A stretch of 21,794 nucleotides of DNA, taken from assembly GCA_013822915.1 (NCBI GenBank), contig PNLG01000411.1, forward strand, positions 1 to 21,794. Reading direction: 5' to 3'. This DNA is from Sphingomonas sp. GTDB taxonomy: Bacteria > Pseudomonadota > Alphaproteobacteria > Sphingomonadales > Sphingomonadaceae. The notes beneath the pieces were generated by a model. It made no database searches and was not told the DNA's origin. It saw nothing but the letters and a program-made list of their open reading frames with translations. Made by a program: the position numbers and the translations under genes. This document shows, in pieces, positions 7,341 through 14,461 of this stretch (its first letter is position 1; every line of letters starts with the position of its first letter).

Positions 7341-7370
7341 CTTTCTTTAAGATTCTTTTAGAAGGAATAA
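7341..7370. other. AT-rich stretch, candidate unwinding element
   Basis: Twenty-three of 30 bases are A or T in an otherwise GC-rich region, and it lies on the hemE side of the DnaA boxes. This is the most easily melted part of the gap and the natural candidate for strand opening. It may also hold the hemE promoter, though I cannot assign clear -35 and -10 elements. Unwinding is inferred. Confidence 0.5.
7347..7361 (+). promoter_or_regulatory. CtrA-like site with a CcrM (GANTC) site in its spacer
   Basis: TTAA (7347-7350), a 7-base spacer, then TTAG (7358-7361): seven of eight positions of the CtrA consensus TTAA-N7-TTAA. The spacer begins with GATTC (7351-7355), a GANTC target of the CcrM methylase. 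The site sits inside the AT-rich stretch, 30 bases upstream of the hemE start. The match is direct; binding by CtrA is inferred. Confidence 0.4.
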
Positions 7371-7390
7371 GGGGGACGGACGAAGGTTTG

Positions 7391-8407
7391 ATGACCAAGA
7401 TTTTGCTCTCGACCGTAAAAGGCCAGCGCCATGACCGGCGTCCGATCTGGCTGATGCGCCAAGCGGGGCGGTATTTGCCCGAATATCGCGCGTTGCGAGC
7501 GGAAAAGGGTGGCTTTCTCGACCTGGTCAATGATAGTGATGCGGCGACGAAAATCACGCTTCAGCCGCTTAACCGGTTCGATTTTGATGCGGCAATCTTA
7601 TTTTCCGACATTTTGATGGTTCCTGCCGCGATGGGCCAGGATTTACGCTTTGGCGCGGGCGAAGGGCCGGAATTGCGGCCGGCACTTATCGACCATAATC
7701 TGGCGGCGCTTTCTGCTGTGCCCGCGCGCCTCGCACCGATTTATGAGACAGTTCACAAGGTGGCGGCGCGACTTGACCCTGCAACCACCTTTCTGGGCTT
7801 TGCGGGCAGTCCATGGACAGTCGCCACTTATATGGTGGCAGGCCATGGCAGTAAGGATCAGGCAGAGACGCGCCGCTTTGCCTATCGCGATCCCCAGGCC
7901 TTTCAAACGATCGTCGACGCAATCACCGATGTGACGGTCGATTATCTTGCCGCACAATTTGCCGCAGGCGTTGATGCGGTGCAACTTTTTGACAGCTGGT
8001 CAGGGAGCCTGTCGCCTGCGCAATTCGAACAATGGGTGATTGCGCCAAATGCGGCGATCATAGCCCGGCTTCGGGAGAAAGTTCCAGGGGCAGTCATTAT
8101 CGGCTTTCCCAAGGGCGCTGGGGCGAAATTGGTGGCTTATGCGGCGCAGACCGGCATTGATGCCGTCGGCCTTGATGAAACGCTCGATCCGGCATGGGCC
8201 AATGCCGTATTGCCGCCGGAAATGCCGGTTCAGGGCAATCTTGACCCACTCGCGCTGGTCACTGGCGGCATTGCGCTGACAATGGCGGTAGACCAGATTT
8301 TGACGGCGTTTCCAGAGCGACCACATATCTTCAACTTGGGGCACGGGATTGTCCAGGATACGCCGATTGCGCATGTCGAGGCGCTAGTGGCGCAGGTGAG
8401 ACGGTAA
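7391..8407 (+). CDS. hemE: Uroporphyrinogen decarboxylase
   Basis: A 338-residue HemE that removes the four acetate carboxyls of uroporphyrinogen III to give coproporphyrinogen III. The N-terminal signature RQAGRYLPEYR (23-33) carries the family's anion-binding arginines. The catalytic aspartate region is ILFSDILMVPAAMG, followed by FAGSPWTVATYM, and the C-terminal HIFNLGHGI holds the conserved histidine. ATG at 7391 is chosen over an in-frame start at 7313 because it matches the family N-terminus and has AAGG upstream; the earlier start would run through the AT-rich region. It is first in a hemE-hemJ unit, with 1 base between them. It flanks the putative origin, as in Caulobacter. Confidence 0.97.
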   Translation: MTKILLSTVKGQRHDRRPIWLMRQAGRYLPEYRALRAEKGGFLDLVNDSDAATKITLQPLNRFDFDAAILFSDILMVPAAMGQDLRFGAGEGPELRPALIDHNLAALSAVPARLAPIYETVHKVAARLDPATTFLGFAGSPWTVATYMVAGHGSKDQAETRRFAYRDPQAFQTIVDAITDVTVDYLAAQFAAGVDAVQLFDSWSGSLSPAQFEQWVIAPNAAIIARLREKVPGAVIIGFPKGAGAKLVAYAAQTGIDAVGLDETLDPAWANAVLPPEMPVQGNLDPLALVTGGIALTMAVDQILTAFPERPHIFNLGHGIVQDTPIAHVEALVAQVRR

Positions 8408-8408
8408 C

Positions 8409-8864
8409 ATGGTTGGATGGCTTGGCATTGCTTACCCCTGGGTAAAGGCCGCGCATCTGGTATTCGTCATTTTCTGGATGGCGGGGCTGTTCATGCTGCC
8501 GCGCTATCTGGTCTATCATCAGGAAGATGGGCTGGACGGACCGCAAGCGGCGCGATGGATTGAGCGCGAGGCGAAATTGCGCACCATCATTCTGGGTCCG
8601 TCGATTGTAATTGTCTGGCTTCTCGGCTTGGCGCTAGCGGCGCATGTCGGTTTGTTCAGCGGTATTCCGGGGCTCGGTTGGCTGCACGTCAAGCTCGCGC
8701 TCGTGGTGATGTTGAGCGGGTTTCATGGATGGGCCGTTGGCTATTCAAAGGCGCTTGCGCGCGGAGTGACGAGACTGTCTGGCCGCTCGCTGCGCTTGCT
8801 GAACGAGATTCCCGGCGTGACCGTATCGGTCGTTGCGATCTTGGCGATCGTGCAGCCATTTTGA
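8409..8864 (+). CDS. hemJ: HemJ-type protoporphyrinogen IX oxidase
   Basis: A 151-residue membrane protein of the HemJ (UPF0093) family, which oxidises protoporphyrinogen IX to protoporphyrin IX where HemG and HemY are absent. Four hydrophobic helices are visible, at about residues 8-30, 57-80, 89-108 and 130-150. The family histidine is H16 in WVKAAHLVFVIFWMAGLF. The LPRYLVYH block (R32, H37) and LHVKLAL are also conserved features. It starts 1 base after hemE stops, so the two haem genes are almost certainly cotranscribed. The oxidase role rests on family membership and on being next to hemE. Confidence 0.92.
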   Translation: MVGWLGIAYPWVKAAHLVFVIFWMAGLFMLPRYLVYHQEDGLDGPQAARWIEREAKLRTIILGPSIVIVWLLGLALAAHVGLFSGIPGLGWLHVKLALVVMLSGFHGWAVGYSKALARGVTRLSGRSLRLLNEIPGVTVSVVAILAIVQPF

Positions 8865-9028
8865 TCGTATCCTGATAATTGAGATCACGGCCCGTTGACT
8901 TGCACGGGTGTCGATCTTAACTCGATAGTGACCGATGGGGCGCGTGCCGCATCGCGTATCCCTCTCCCTGACGCGCTTGGTTGCCTTGTTCGCGCATCAT
9001 CGCCAAGCCATTCCTCCCGGATTATCCT
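8865..9028 (+). promoter_or_regulatory. Leader region upstream of rho
   Basis: A 164-base gap. It holds a 5-base hairpin (CCCGT at 8891-8895, ACGGG at 8904-8908). TTGACT at 8895 followed 16 bases on by TTAACT at 8917 is a possible but weak sigma-70 promoter. The long leader is compatible with the autoregulation by early termination known for rho in E. coli, but nothing here proves that. Confidence 0.3.
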
Positions 9029-10285
9029 ATGCATCTTGCCGATTTGAAGAAGAAAACGCCCGCACAGCTTGTTGAAATGGCGGAATCACTGGGCGTGGAA
9101 GGCGCTTCAACGTTACGTAAACAAGATTTGATGTTTGCGATCCTGAAGGTTGAGGCAGAGAATGGCACGCAGATTATGGGGCTGGGCACGATTGAAGTGC
9201 TGTCCGATGGGTTTGGTTTCTTGCGAAGTCCAGAAGCAAATTACCTTGCGGGGCCGGACGATATTTATATTTCACCTAATCAAGTGCGCAAATTTGGCTT
9301 GCGGACCGGAGATACTGTTGAAGGTGAAATCAGAGGTCCCAAGGACGGCGAACGTTACTTTGCGCTGACCCGATTGACGTCGGTTAATTTCGATGATCCC
9401 GATGCGGTGCGGCACCGAGTTAATTTTGACAATTTGACGCCGCTCTATCCGGATAAAAAACTGACGCTCGACCCGCAAGATCCGACGATCAAGGACAAGT
9501 CGGCGCGGGTGATTGATATCGTATCACCGCAGGGCAAGGGCCAGCGTGCGCTTATTGTTGCGCCACCGCGTGTTGGTAAAACCGTGTTGCTGCAAAATAT
9601 TGCGAAGGCAATTACCGACAATCATCCTGAGGTATTTCTGATCGTTTTACTGATTGATGAGCGACCCGAAGAAGTGACCGACATGCAACGCAGCGTCAAG
9701 GGTGAAGTTATTTCATCGACTTTTGACGAGCCAGCGCAGCGTCATGTGCAAGTTGCCGAAATGGTGATTGAGAAGGCAAAGAGATTAGTCGAGCACAAGA
9801 AGGACGTCGTTATCCTGCTCGATTCAATTACCCGACTTGGGCGGGCCTATAACACAGTGGTTCCAAGCTCAGGAAAAGTGTTGACGGGCGGCGTCGATGC
9901 TAATGCCTTGCAGCGTCCAAAGCGGTTTTTTGGCGCCGCGCGCAACATTGAAGAAGGCGGGTCGCTCTCGATCATTGCCACCGCATTGATCGATACCGGG
10001 AGCCGAATGGACGAGGTTATCTTCGAAGAGTTCAAGGGCACCGGCAATTCCGAGATCGTGCTTGACCGCAAGGTCGCTGACAAGCGGATTTTCCCAGCAC
10101 TCGATGTTGGCAAGTCGGGGACACGCAAGGAAGAATTGCTGGTGGATAAGGGCAAATTGTCGAAAATGTGGGTCCTGCGTCGTATCCTTATGCAAATGGG
10201 CACAATTGACGCGATGGAGTTTCTGCTCGACAAGATGAAGGATTCCAAGACGAACGAAGATTTCTTCGATTCGATGAATCAATAG
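9029..10285 (+). CDS. rho: Transcription termination factor Rho
   Basis: A 418-residue hexameric RNA-dependent ATPase that terminates untranslated transcripts. Order: N-terminal helical Rho-N domain (1-45, MHLADLKKKTPAQLVEMAES), RNA-binding cold-shock-like domain with DGFGFLRSPEANYL and DDIYISPNQVRKF (about 50-118), then the RecA-like ATPase. Walker A is APPRVGKT (178-185) and Walker B is VVILLDSITRLGRA. The Q-loop/R-loop part has KVLTGGVDANALQRPKRFFGA, and GSRMDEVIFEEFKGTGN follows. ATG at 9029 fits the family start exactly; only a weak GGA precedes it. Intact and of normal length. Its codon use looks less GC-rich than that of mnmE and mnmG, as often seen in highly conserved genes. Confidence 0.98.
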   Translation: MHLADLKKKTPAQLVEMAESLGVEGASTLRKQDLMFAILKVEAENGTQIMGLGTIEVLSDGFGFLRSPEANYLAGPDDIYISPNQVRKFGLRTGDTVEGEIRGPKDGERYFALTRLTSVNFDDPDAVRHRVNFDNLTPLYPDKKLTLDPQDPTIKDKSARVIDIVSPQGKGQRALIVAPPRVGKTVLLQNIAKAITDNHPEVFLIVLLIDERPEEVTDMQRSVKGEVISSTFDEPAQRHVQVAEMVIEKAKRLVEHKKDVVILLDSITRLGRAYNTVVPSSGKVLTGGVDANALQRPKRFFGAARNIEEGGSLSIIATALIDTGSRMDEVIFEEFKGTGNSEIVLDRKVADKRIFPALDVGKSGTRKEELLVDKGKLSKMWVLRRILMQMGTIDAMEFLLDKMKDSKTNEDFFDSMNQ

Positions 10286-10331
10286 GGCACGCGCATCCAT
10301 GTGGCATTTGGCATCCGTGGCCGGGGAAGTC

Positions 10332-11003
10332 ATGTCGATGGCAACGCTATGGGAGCGCGTTCTCGCCGATTTTGGTAATATTACTTCCGCATCAGCATTG
10401 CTCGCCTTCGCCACCGTTGTCTTGCTGGACGTCGCGCTGGCTGGCGATAATGCCATAGTCGTTGGGGCGCTGGCAGCAGGGCTGCCAGTCGATCAGCGCA
10501 AGCGTGTGATCGCGGTGGGGATCGCTGCTGCGTTGGTGTTGCGGATCGGTTTTGCGATCGCCATTCTTTATGGGTTGGAACGCTTCAAACATTATGGATT
10601 GGTGTTCGCGGGCGGCTTGTTGCTGATCTGGGTCGCGTGGAAAATGTATCGCGAGTTACGGTCGCACGATGGGTCCGAAACGCCCGATGACCCCGACCAT
10701 GCCATCGCGCCCGCGAAGAGTTTTGCTTCGGCGGCTTGGGCAGTAGCAGTCGCCGATGTGTCGATGAGCCTCGACAATGTGCTGGCGGTCGCGGGTGCGG
10801 CGAAGGAACATCCGGGCATATTGGTGATCGGCCTGGTGCTGTCGGTGGTGCTCATGGGCTTTGCGGCGAATATCATTGCGACTTATATTGAGCGTTATCG
10901 CTGGATTGCGTGGTTTGGATTGGTGGTGATCCTGTATGTCGCCGCGCGCATGATGTATGATGGATGGGTTGATCTGCGGCCCATGATGGCGATGATAGGA
11001 TGA
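10332..11003 (+). CDS. TerC family integral membrane protein (YjbE type)
   Basis: A 223-residue protein with about seven hydrophobic helices and the paired TerC acidic motifs: LDVALAGDNAIVVGALA near the N-terminus and VSMSLDNVLAVAGAAKEH in the second half. These lie in membrane helices and are thought to bind metal ions. TerC relatives such as Alx, and YkoY/YceF of Bacillus, act in manganese handling and membrane-protein metalation; tellurite resistance is only the historical name. A charged loop (about residues 112-130) separates the halves. ATG at 10332 has GGGGAAG just upstream, and ATG at 10338 is an equally good alternative. It lies 46 bases after rho. Confidence 0.88.
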   Translation: MSMATLWERVLADFGNITSASALLAFATVVLLDVALAGDNAIVVGALAAGLPVDQRKRVIAVGIAAALVLRIGFAIAILYGLERFKHYGLVFAGGLLLIWVAWKMYRELRSHDGSETPDDPDHAIAPAKSFASAAWAVAVADVSMSLDNVLAVAGAAKEHPGILVIGLVLSVVLMGFAANIIATYIERYRWIAWFGLVVILYVAARMMYDGWVDLRPMMAMIG

Positions 11004-11008
11004 TCCAT

Positions 11009-11042
11009 GCTCCGCCCGTGGAGCTTGGGGCCTAGGCGGAGT
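11009..11042 (+). promoter_or_regulatory. Two mutually exclusive hairpins over the ribosome binding site
   Basis: GCTCC (11009-11013) can pair with GGAGC (11020-11024) as a local 5-base hairpin. Alternatively GCTCCGCC (11009-11016) can pair with GGCGGAGT (11035-11042) as an 8-pair stem with one G-U pair. The second fold buries GGAG (11038-11041), the ribosome binding site of the next gene. The complementarity is direct; a switch is inferred. Confidence 0.35.
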
Positions 11043-11049
11043 AGCGCGC

Positions 11050-11280
11050 TTGAAAATCAATGTCGAAGTTGAGTGTACCCCGGAAGAGGCGCGTCGCGTC
11101 ATGGGCCTGCCCGATTTTACTCCGGTGCATGAAAAATACATCGCTATGTTGCTTGAGTCGATGGACGGCACGGTCAAGCCTGAAATGCTCGAAGCGATCA
11201 TGCGCAGCTGGGCACCGATGGGCGAAGCGAGCATGAAGTTCTGGCAGAAGCTGTTCGAAAGCGGTGGCCGCGCCGGTTGA
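11050..11280 (+). CDS. Small conserved protein, DUF6489-like
   Basis: A 76-residue acidic, soluble protein beginning KINVEVECTPEEARRVMGLPD and ending MGEASMKFWQKLFESG. It looks like DUF6489, a small family of unknown function in sphingomonads and relatives. No signal peptide or membrane helix is visible; it is mainly helical, with a short beta start. The start is TTG at 11050. GGAG with an 8-base spacer supports it, and the family starts with this sequence. The stop TGA (11278-11280) overlaps a possible TTG start of mnmE, and the preferred mnmE ATG is 5 bases on, so the pair is probably cotranscribed. Function unknown. Confidence 0.8.
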   Translation: MKINVEVECTPEEARRVMGLPDFTPVHEKYIAMLLESMDGTVKPEMLEAIMRSWAPMGEASMKFWQKLFESGGRAG

Positions 11281-11285
11281 GCGCT

Positions 11286-12572
11286 ATGTCGGTTGACACG
11301 ATTTTTGCGGTCGCGAGTGGCGCGCCGCCCGCAGCTCTTGCGATTGTTCGGGTTAGCGGGCCCCACGCCTTCGCTGCCGCACGCGCATTGGCGGGGGCAT
11401 TGCCGCCCAACCGCATGGCTGCGCTGCGCACGATCCGCCACGCCACGACCGATGAGGTGTTGGACCACGCGGTCGTTGTGACTTTTGCCGGGCCGCACAG
11501 CGCGACGGGTGATGATGTTGTCGAGCTTCATTTGCATGGTGGTCGAGCGGTGGTGGCGGCAGTGTTGGCAGGGCTCACGGCGCTTCCCGGACTGCGCGCG
11601 GCCGAGCCAGGGGAGTTCACCCGGCGTGCGCTAAGTAATGGGCGCATTGATCTTGCTGAGGCGGAAGGACTTGCGGACTTGCTGGAAGCGCAGACCGAGC
11701 GGCAACGCCGCGCGGCAATGCGCTCCGTCGAGGGCCGGTTGAGTGCCGCGGTGACGGGCTGGACTGCGCAGCTGTTGCAATTGGCGGCGCGCGTTGAGGC
11801 CTTGCTCGATTTTGCTGATGAGGAGGATGTGGGGGAAGTGATTGACCCCGCGACGGCCGCGGCGCTTGCGTCGCTGATCGCCGATATCGACCGCGTGCTG
11901 ACCGCTCCACCTGTCGAGCGGTTGCGGGACGGGGTTCGCGTCGTATTGGCTGGGCCGCGCAACGCGGGCAAGTCAACGCTGTTCAACGCATTGGTCGAGC
12001 GTGAGGCCGCGATTGTCTCGCCCGTCGCAGGCACCACACGCGATATTGTCGAGGCGGCGGTGGTCCGGCGCGGCATCGCCTATGTCATCGCGGATACCGC
12101 CGGGTTAGTGGACGAAACCGACGATGTGATTGAGGCGATTGGCATCGGCCGCGCCCGCGCCGCGACAGCAGCTGCCGATATTGTGCTTTGGCTTGGCGAT
12201 GCGCGGCCGCCAGTCGCGGATCGGTCGCTATGGCTGTATCCGCAAAGCGATGCGCGCCCGCCGCCTGCGGACTCTGAACGAATCGCGCTCTCCGCAGTGA
12301 CGGGGGAGGGCGTGCCAGCGCTGTGGGAAGCGATTGAGGCGCGCGCGACATCGTTGCTGCCTGCGGAGGATCAGCTGGCGTTGAACGCAAGGCAGCGCGC
12401 ACTGTGCCACCGCTGTCGCGATGCACTGACGCAGGCGCGAGTGGAACAGGACTTGCTGCTGATCGCCGAGAATCTGCGAGTCGCGCGTGTCGCCCTTGAT
12501 GAGATTACGGGGCGAGCGGGCGTGGAATCGGTGCTCGATGCGTTGTTCGCGCGGTTCTGTATCGGCAAGTGA
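11286..12572 (+). CDS. mnmE: tRNA uridine-5-carboxymethylaminomethyl modification GTPase MnmE
   Basis: A 428-residue GTPase that works with MnmG to place the (carboxymethyl)aminomethyl group on wobble uridine 34 of certain tRNAs. Residues 1-120 form the folate-binding domain (TIFAVASGAPPAALAIVRVSG, ELHLHGG, EPGEFTRRA). A helical domain follows. The inserted G domain has G1 GPRNAGKS (223-230), G2 with TT at 250-251, G3 DTAG (270-273) and a G5-like SAVTGEG (336-342). The C-terminal FCIGK (424-428) holds the conserved cysteine. The G4 position reads PQSDA instead of NKxD (see findings). ATG at 11286 is preferred; TTG at 11277 is an alternative. A parS site follows the stop at once. Confidence 0.96.
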   Translation: MSVDTIFAVASGAPPAALAIVRVSGPHAFAAARALAGALPPNRMAALRTIRHATTDEVLDHAVVVTFAGPHSATGDDVVELHLHGGRAVVAAVLAGLTALPGLRAAEPGEFTRRALSNGRIDLAEAEGLADLLEAQTERQRRAAMRSVEGRLSAAVTGWTAQLLQLAARVEALLDFADEEDVGEVIDPATAAALASLIADIDRVLTAPPVERLRDGVRVVLAGPRNAGKSTLFNALVEREAAIVSPVAGTTRDIVEAAVVRRGIAYVIADTAGLVDETDDVIEAIGIGRARAATAAADIVLWLGDARPPVADRSLWLYPQSDARPPPADSERIALSAVTGEGVPALWEAIEARATSLLPAEDQLALNARQRALCHRCRDALTQARVEQDLLLIAENLRVARVALDEITGRAGVESVLDALFARFCIGK

Positions 12573-12588
12573 CGTTTCACGTGGAACA
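12573..12588. other. parS site 1 (two mismatches)
   Basis: CGTTTCACGTGGAACA differs from the consensus TGTTTCACGTGAAACA at positions 1 and 12. It starts directly after the mnmE stop codon in the 53-base mnmE-mnmG gap. ParB, encoded 3.3 kb downstream, should bind it. Confidence 0.8.
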
Positions 12589-12625
12589 TTTTGACTCGCG
12601 CGCGCGCGCATTCTAGCGAGCGCCG

Positions 12626-14461
12626 ATGCGCGATTATGATGTCATTGTAGTGGGTGGTGGTCACGCCGGCACTGAAGCGGCAGCGGCAGCGGCCCGGCGC
12701 GGCGCGCGCGTGGCGCTGGTTAGTTTTGACGCGCGCAAGATTGGCGCGATGTCGTGCAATCCGGCGATTGGCGGTCTGGGCAAGGGGCACCTTGTCCGCG
12801 AGGTCGATGCATTTGATGGCTTGATCGCTCGCGCTGCCGATGCAGCAGCGATCCATTACCGGATGCTCAATCGCAGCAAGGGCAAGGCGGTGCAGGGGCC
12901 CCGCGTCCAGGCCGACCGCAAGCTCTATGCGGCCGCGATTCAGTCGATGCTTCGCGCGCAACCCCGCCTCGACATTGTTGAGGGCGAGGCGGCGGCTCTG
13001 CACTTCATCGGCGACAGGCTGGCGGGAGTCGTCCTTAGCGGTGGTCAGCGGCTTGCCGGGCGCGCCGTGGTGCTGGCGACGGGGACGTTTCTGGGCGGGC
13101 GCATCTTTCGCGGGGAGGAACGGGACGAAGGCGGCCGCATCGGCGAGCGGGCCGCCACTGTGTTAGGGGCGCAACTCCGGGCGCTCGATCTGCCGATGGC
13201 GCGCCTCAAGACTGGAACGCCGCCCCGGCTCGAGGGGCGGACGATCGACTGGGCGCGGCTTGAGCAACAGCCTTCCGATGATGAGGCCTGGACGTTTTCG
13301 CCGATGACCGGCGCACGCATGCTACCGCAACTGTTCTGCGCAGTGACCCGGACTAATGCCCGCACGCACGACATTATTCGGGGCGGACTTGATCGGTCGC
13401 CGTTGTTCAGTGGCGCGATTGCGGGGCAGGGGCCGCGCTATTGCCCGTCGATTGAGGACAAGATTCACCGGTTTGGAGATCGTGATGGGCACCAGGTTTT
13501 TCTGGAGCCGGAGGGGCTCGATGATCCGCTCATTTATCCCAATGGCATTTCAACCTCGCTGCCCGTCGATGTTCAGGCGGCCCTGATCCATTCGATGGAG
13601 GGGTTGGAATCGGCGCGGATCGTGATGCCGGGCTATGCCGTAGAATATGATTACATTGATCCGCGCGCGCTCGATGCGACACTTCACCTTGCGCGGAGTC
13701 CTGGATTATTTTGCGCAGGGCAGATCAACGGCACCACCGGCTATGAGGAGGCGGCAGGGCAAGGGCTGATCGCGGGGCTTAACGCGGCGGCATTCGCACT
13801 TGGGCTGGAGTCGGTCGTGCTCGATCGGGCGTCGAGCTATATTGGCGTCATGATTGATGACCTGACGCTGCACGGGGTGACGGAACCCTATCGGATGTTG
13901 ACAGCGCGCGCCGAATATCGGCTCCACTTGCGCGCGGACAATGCCGAGACGCGGCTGTCAGCGATGGCAGCACGCGCGGGAGCGCTGGGCGAGGGGCGTC
14001 AGGCGCACGTCGCGACGCGGGACGCCGCGCTGGCGCGCGTTCGCCAAGCGCTTGATCCTGAGCTGAGTGCTGCGACGTTGCGCGCCCGCGGTGCCGACTT
14101 GGTCGATGACGGGGCCCGGCGTCCCGGCTTTGAGTGGTTGCGCTTCCCCGGCGTCGCGATCTGTCATGTCCTGCCCGAAGTCGCGCGCCTTGCCGATCCA
14201 GACATCGTTGCCGAGATCGCGCAGGATGCACGCTACGCGCCCTATCTTGAGCGACAGGCGAGCGAGATCGCCTTGTTGCGGCGCGAAGAGGCGAAGCCGT
14301 TGCCGCCGATGGACTATGCGTCGGTGCCGGGGTTGTCGAGTGAGATGGTTGAACGTCTTTCCGCAGCATCACCGACCACGCTAGCCGCGGCCGGGCGTGT
14401 TCGGGGTGTGACGCCTGCCGCGCTTTCCGCCATTTTGCTGCATAGTCGACGTTCGGCATGA
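12626..14461 (+). CDS. mnmG: tRNA uridine-5-carboxymethylaminomethyl modification enzyme MnmG
   Basis: A 611-residue FAD-dependent partner of MnmE in wobble uridine 34 modification. The N-terminal dinucleotide fold is VVGGGHAGTEAA (GGGHAG at 10-15). MnmG signatures follow: MSCNPAIGGLGKGHLVREVDA, MLNRSKGKAVQGPRVQADR, ARLKTGTPPRL, YCPSIEDKIHRF, NGISTSLP and AGQINGTTGYEEAAGQG. A C-terminal helical domain includes LTARAEYRLHLRADNA and DYASVPGLSSEMVERL, the tRNA- and MnmE-contacting part. Slightly shorter than the usual 620-630 residues, but all motifs are present. It follows mnmE by 53 bases and overlaps rsmG by 4 bases (ATGA). Confidence 0.97.
   Translation: MRDYDVIVVGGGHAGTEAAAAAARRGARVALVSFDARKIGAMSCNPAIGGLGKGHLVREVDAFDGLIARAADAAAIHYRMLNRSKGKAVQGPRVQADRKLYAAAIQSMLRAQPRLDIVEGEAAALHFIGDRLAGVVLSGGQRLAGRAVVLATGTFLGGRIFRGEERDEGGRIGERAATVLGAQLRALDLPMARLKTGTPPRLEGRTIDWARLEQQPSDDEAWTFSPMTGARMLPQLFCAVTRTNARTHDIIRGGLDRSPLFSGAIAGQGPRYCPSIEDKIHRFGDRDGHQVFLEPEGLDDPLIYPNGISTSLPVDVQAALIHSMEGLESARIVMPGYAVEYDYIDPRALDATLHLARSPGLFCAGQINGTTGYEEAAGQGLIAGLNAAAFALGLESVVLDRASSYIGVMIDDLTLHGVTEPYRMLTARAEYRLHLRADNAETRLSAMAARAGALGEGRQAHVATRDAALARVRQALDPELSAATLRARGADLVDDGARRPGFEWLRFPGVAICHVLPEVARLADPDIVAEIAQDARYAPYLERQASEIALLRREEAKPLPPMDYASVPGLSSEMVERLSAASPTTLAAAGRVRGVTPAALSAILLHSRRSA

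Larger units (their letters stand above)
7080..7390. other. oriC: Putative chromosomal replication origin (oriC)
   Basis: The only gap over 300 bases, lying between divergent ppsR and hemE. Four sites one mismatch from TTATCCACA lie at 7094, 7156, 7173 and 7216, with weaker copies at 7185 and 7194. A stretch of about 77% A+T at 7341-7370 adjoins hemE. This gene context is that of the Caulobacter crescentus and Rickettsia prowazekii origins. Genes on both sides run away from the gap: leftward from ppsR to mmcB, rightward from hemE to parB. Roughly 0.03 one-mismatch boxes would be expected in 130 bases on both strands with equal base use, so four is a strong excess. Function as an origin is inferred. 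Confidence 0.82.

Noticed and set aside
10656..11537. 293-codon open frame on the minus strand across terC, the DUF6489-like gene and mnmE
   Set aside because: It spans parts of three recognised genes in the opposite direction and has no recognisable domain.
12597..12609. Alternating CG run before mnmG
   Set aside because: Short and ordinary for GC-rich DNA; no evidence that it has a role beyond spacing parS site 1 from mnmG.
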